Origin: Winogradskyella luteola
GTDB lineage: Bacteria > Bacteroidota > Bacteroidia > Flavobacteriales > Flavobacteriaceae
Length of the DNA stretch: 64,000 bases
NCBI RefSeq assembly: GCF_019203985.1
Contig: NZ_JAGSPD010000007.1
Span: 164,982-228,981 of the forward strand
Direction of reading: 5' to 3'
Under the pieces are notes generated by a model. It made no database searches. It was not told where the DNA came from and saw only the letters and a list, made by a program, of their open reading frames with translations. Of the stretch, positions 63,287-64,000 are shown one piece after another; position 1 is the stretch's first letter; each line of letters opens with the position of its first letter. Position numbers and translations under genes: made by a program.

Positions 63287-64000
63287 ATGACCCATTTTTT
63301 GACACATAAAAGTATAGCCAGTTTATCTAAGGTTTTTTTTGCAAGAAAAACTTTAAAACTTGTAATTGTGGCTTTATTATGTTCAAAAAGCATATACCCA
63401 CAACAGGATAACCTTATAACACGGGCTAAAGAACTCGTATATTCAAACCCTGATGAATCTATCAAAATAGCAGACCATATTTTAAATATCTCCCACCAAC
63501 CAGAAGAAAGTGCGATAGCTAATCTATTGCTCTCCAAAGGCTATTTGGTAAAAGGAGATTATAATAATGCTTTGCTTCATGCCTTTGATGAAATTAATCA
63601 ATTTGAGGACATAGCCATAGAAACACGAATAGAAAACTATATCCTTAAGGCTACACTCTTACGAAAACTATACTTAGACACCCAATCTGGTGAATACCTC
63701 AATAAAGCAAAAATGCTGGCTTCTAAAATGGATTCAGGAAAAAACCATATAAACTACCTGATTTTTTTAGAGCGAACAAACATGCTATTGGATAGGCTTA
63801 ATACAAACGAGGCGATCTTAGATATTAGAACATCAGAAATTAAATTCGAAACTTTACTAAAAAATGATGTGGATAAAGAAAGGGCTTATTACCTAATCAA
63901 GGAACGTGCTTTCAATAGACTATCACAATATGATTCGGCTTTTGTGTATATGAACAAAACTCGCGATCTTTTAGAGCTTTCAAAGCAAAATAATCTTTAT
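63287..64000 (+). CDS. TPR-like regulator or sensor, N-terminal part (cut by window edge)
   Basis: Open frame from ATG 63287 to the edge (238 codons). It has an N-terminal basic segment and hydrophobic helix (about 22-35) ending at YPQQ, then TPR-like helices (LITRAKELVYSNPDESIKIAD, ANLLLSKGYLVKGDYNNALLHA). This is the usual N-terminal part of Bacteroidota TPR transcription regulators or histidine kinases, so the missing half may carry a helix-turn-helix or kinase domain. The 315 bp before it hold no gene. Confidence 0.75.
   Translation, partial: MTHFLTHKSIASLSKVFFARKTLKLVIVALLCSKSIYPQQDNLITRAKELVYSNPDESIKIADHILNISHQPEESAIANLLLSKGYLVKGDYNNALLHAFDEINQFEDIAIETRIENYILKATLLRKLYLDTQSGEYLNKAKMLASKMDSGKNHINYLIFLERTNMLLDRLNTNEAILDIRTSEIKFETLLKNDVDKERAYYLIKERAFNRLSQYDSAFVYMNKTRDLLELSKQNNLY

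Noticed and set aside
63247..63537. Minus-strand frame of 96 codons
   Set aside because: The plus strand carries a long open frame with TPR-like content through the window end; the minus frame is its shadow.

Overview
The window looks like part of a Bacteroidota chromosome, most likely a marine member of the Flavobacteriaceae; the genus cannot be fixed from the sequence. The evidence is the AT-rich DNA, two proteins with type IX secretion (type A) sorting domains, flavobacterial families (DUF6660, HYC_CC_PP, BfmA/BtgA, DUF5712, M56 proteins with YN/YPxxPP modules) and a TTG...TAnnTTTG promoter in front of the first blaI gene.

Positions 1 to about 36,070 look like one end of an integrative mobile element inserted at the 3' end of a tRNA-Leu(UAG) gene. 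Almost everything in it is on the minus strand. From left to right it holds: a transfer block (start of a VirD4/TraG-type coupling protein, DUF5712 relaxase, BfmA/BtgA accessory protein, candidate oriT); a maintenance block (small protein, RadC-like JAB protein, SSB, zinc-ribbon protein, ParB-like protein, DUF932 protein), in which three transcription units carry the same ~130-150 bp leader; and a large metal-resistance block. No integrase lies in the window, so it should be beyond the left edge.

The metal block has two parts. The Zn/Cd/Hg-type operon (17845 down to 9026) encodes a CzcA pump fused to a TolC-like channel, a CzcB adaptor lipoprotein, a Fur-family regulator, a MerT-MerP fusion, a GDCCVxC protein and a CadA/ZntA-like P-type ATPase, and ends at a perfect terminator palindrome. 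The Cu/Ag-type cluster (31393 down to 17943) encodes a HYC_CC_PP protein, CusA, a TolC-type channel, a PcoA-PcoB fusion, CopA with extra metal-binding domains, a DUF305 protein, a CusB with HMBD and DUF3347 domains, an HMA lipoprotein and a DUF6660 protein. Together they would move copper out of the cytoplasm, oxidise or bind it in the periplasm and expel it across the outer membrane.

Between the copper cluster and the tRNA (31483-35852) is a tight three-gene minus-strand operon of unknown function: a helical-repeat protein, a protein with a possible PD-(D/E)xK nuclease N-terminus, and a DUF4238 protein split by a one-base frameshift in an A7 run. This is the best candidate for an undescribed, perhaps defence-related, system.

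From 36,363 on the window looks like ordinary chromosome: M20 and M28 peptidases, a BlaI/M56 regulatory pair with its operator-promoter, DUF4407, STAS, DUF1272, PhnA-like, YjbR-like, DUF4230, a cyclase, HemW, RuvC, envelope proteins, a flippase-like/GT2 pair, a BI-1 family protein, a second BlaI regulator facing a DUF456 gene across two tandem dyads, a TPR histidine kinase/NarL response-regulator pair, a large type IX secreted protein and the start of a TPR protein cut by the right edge.
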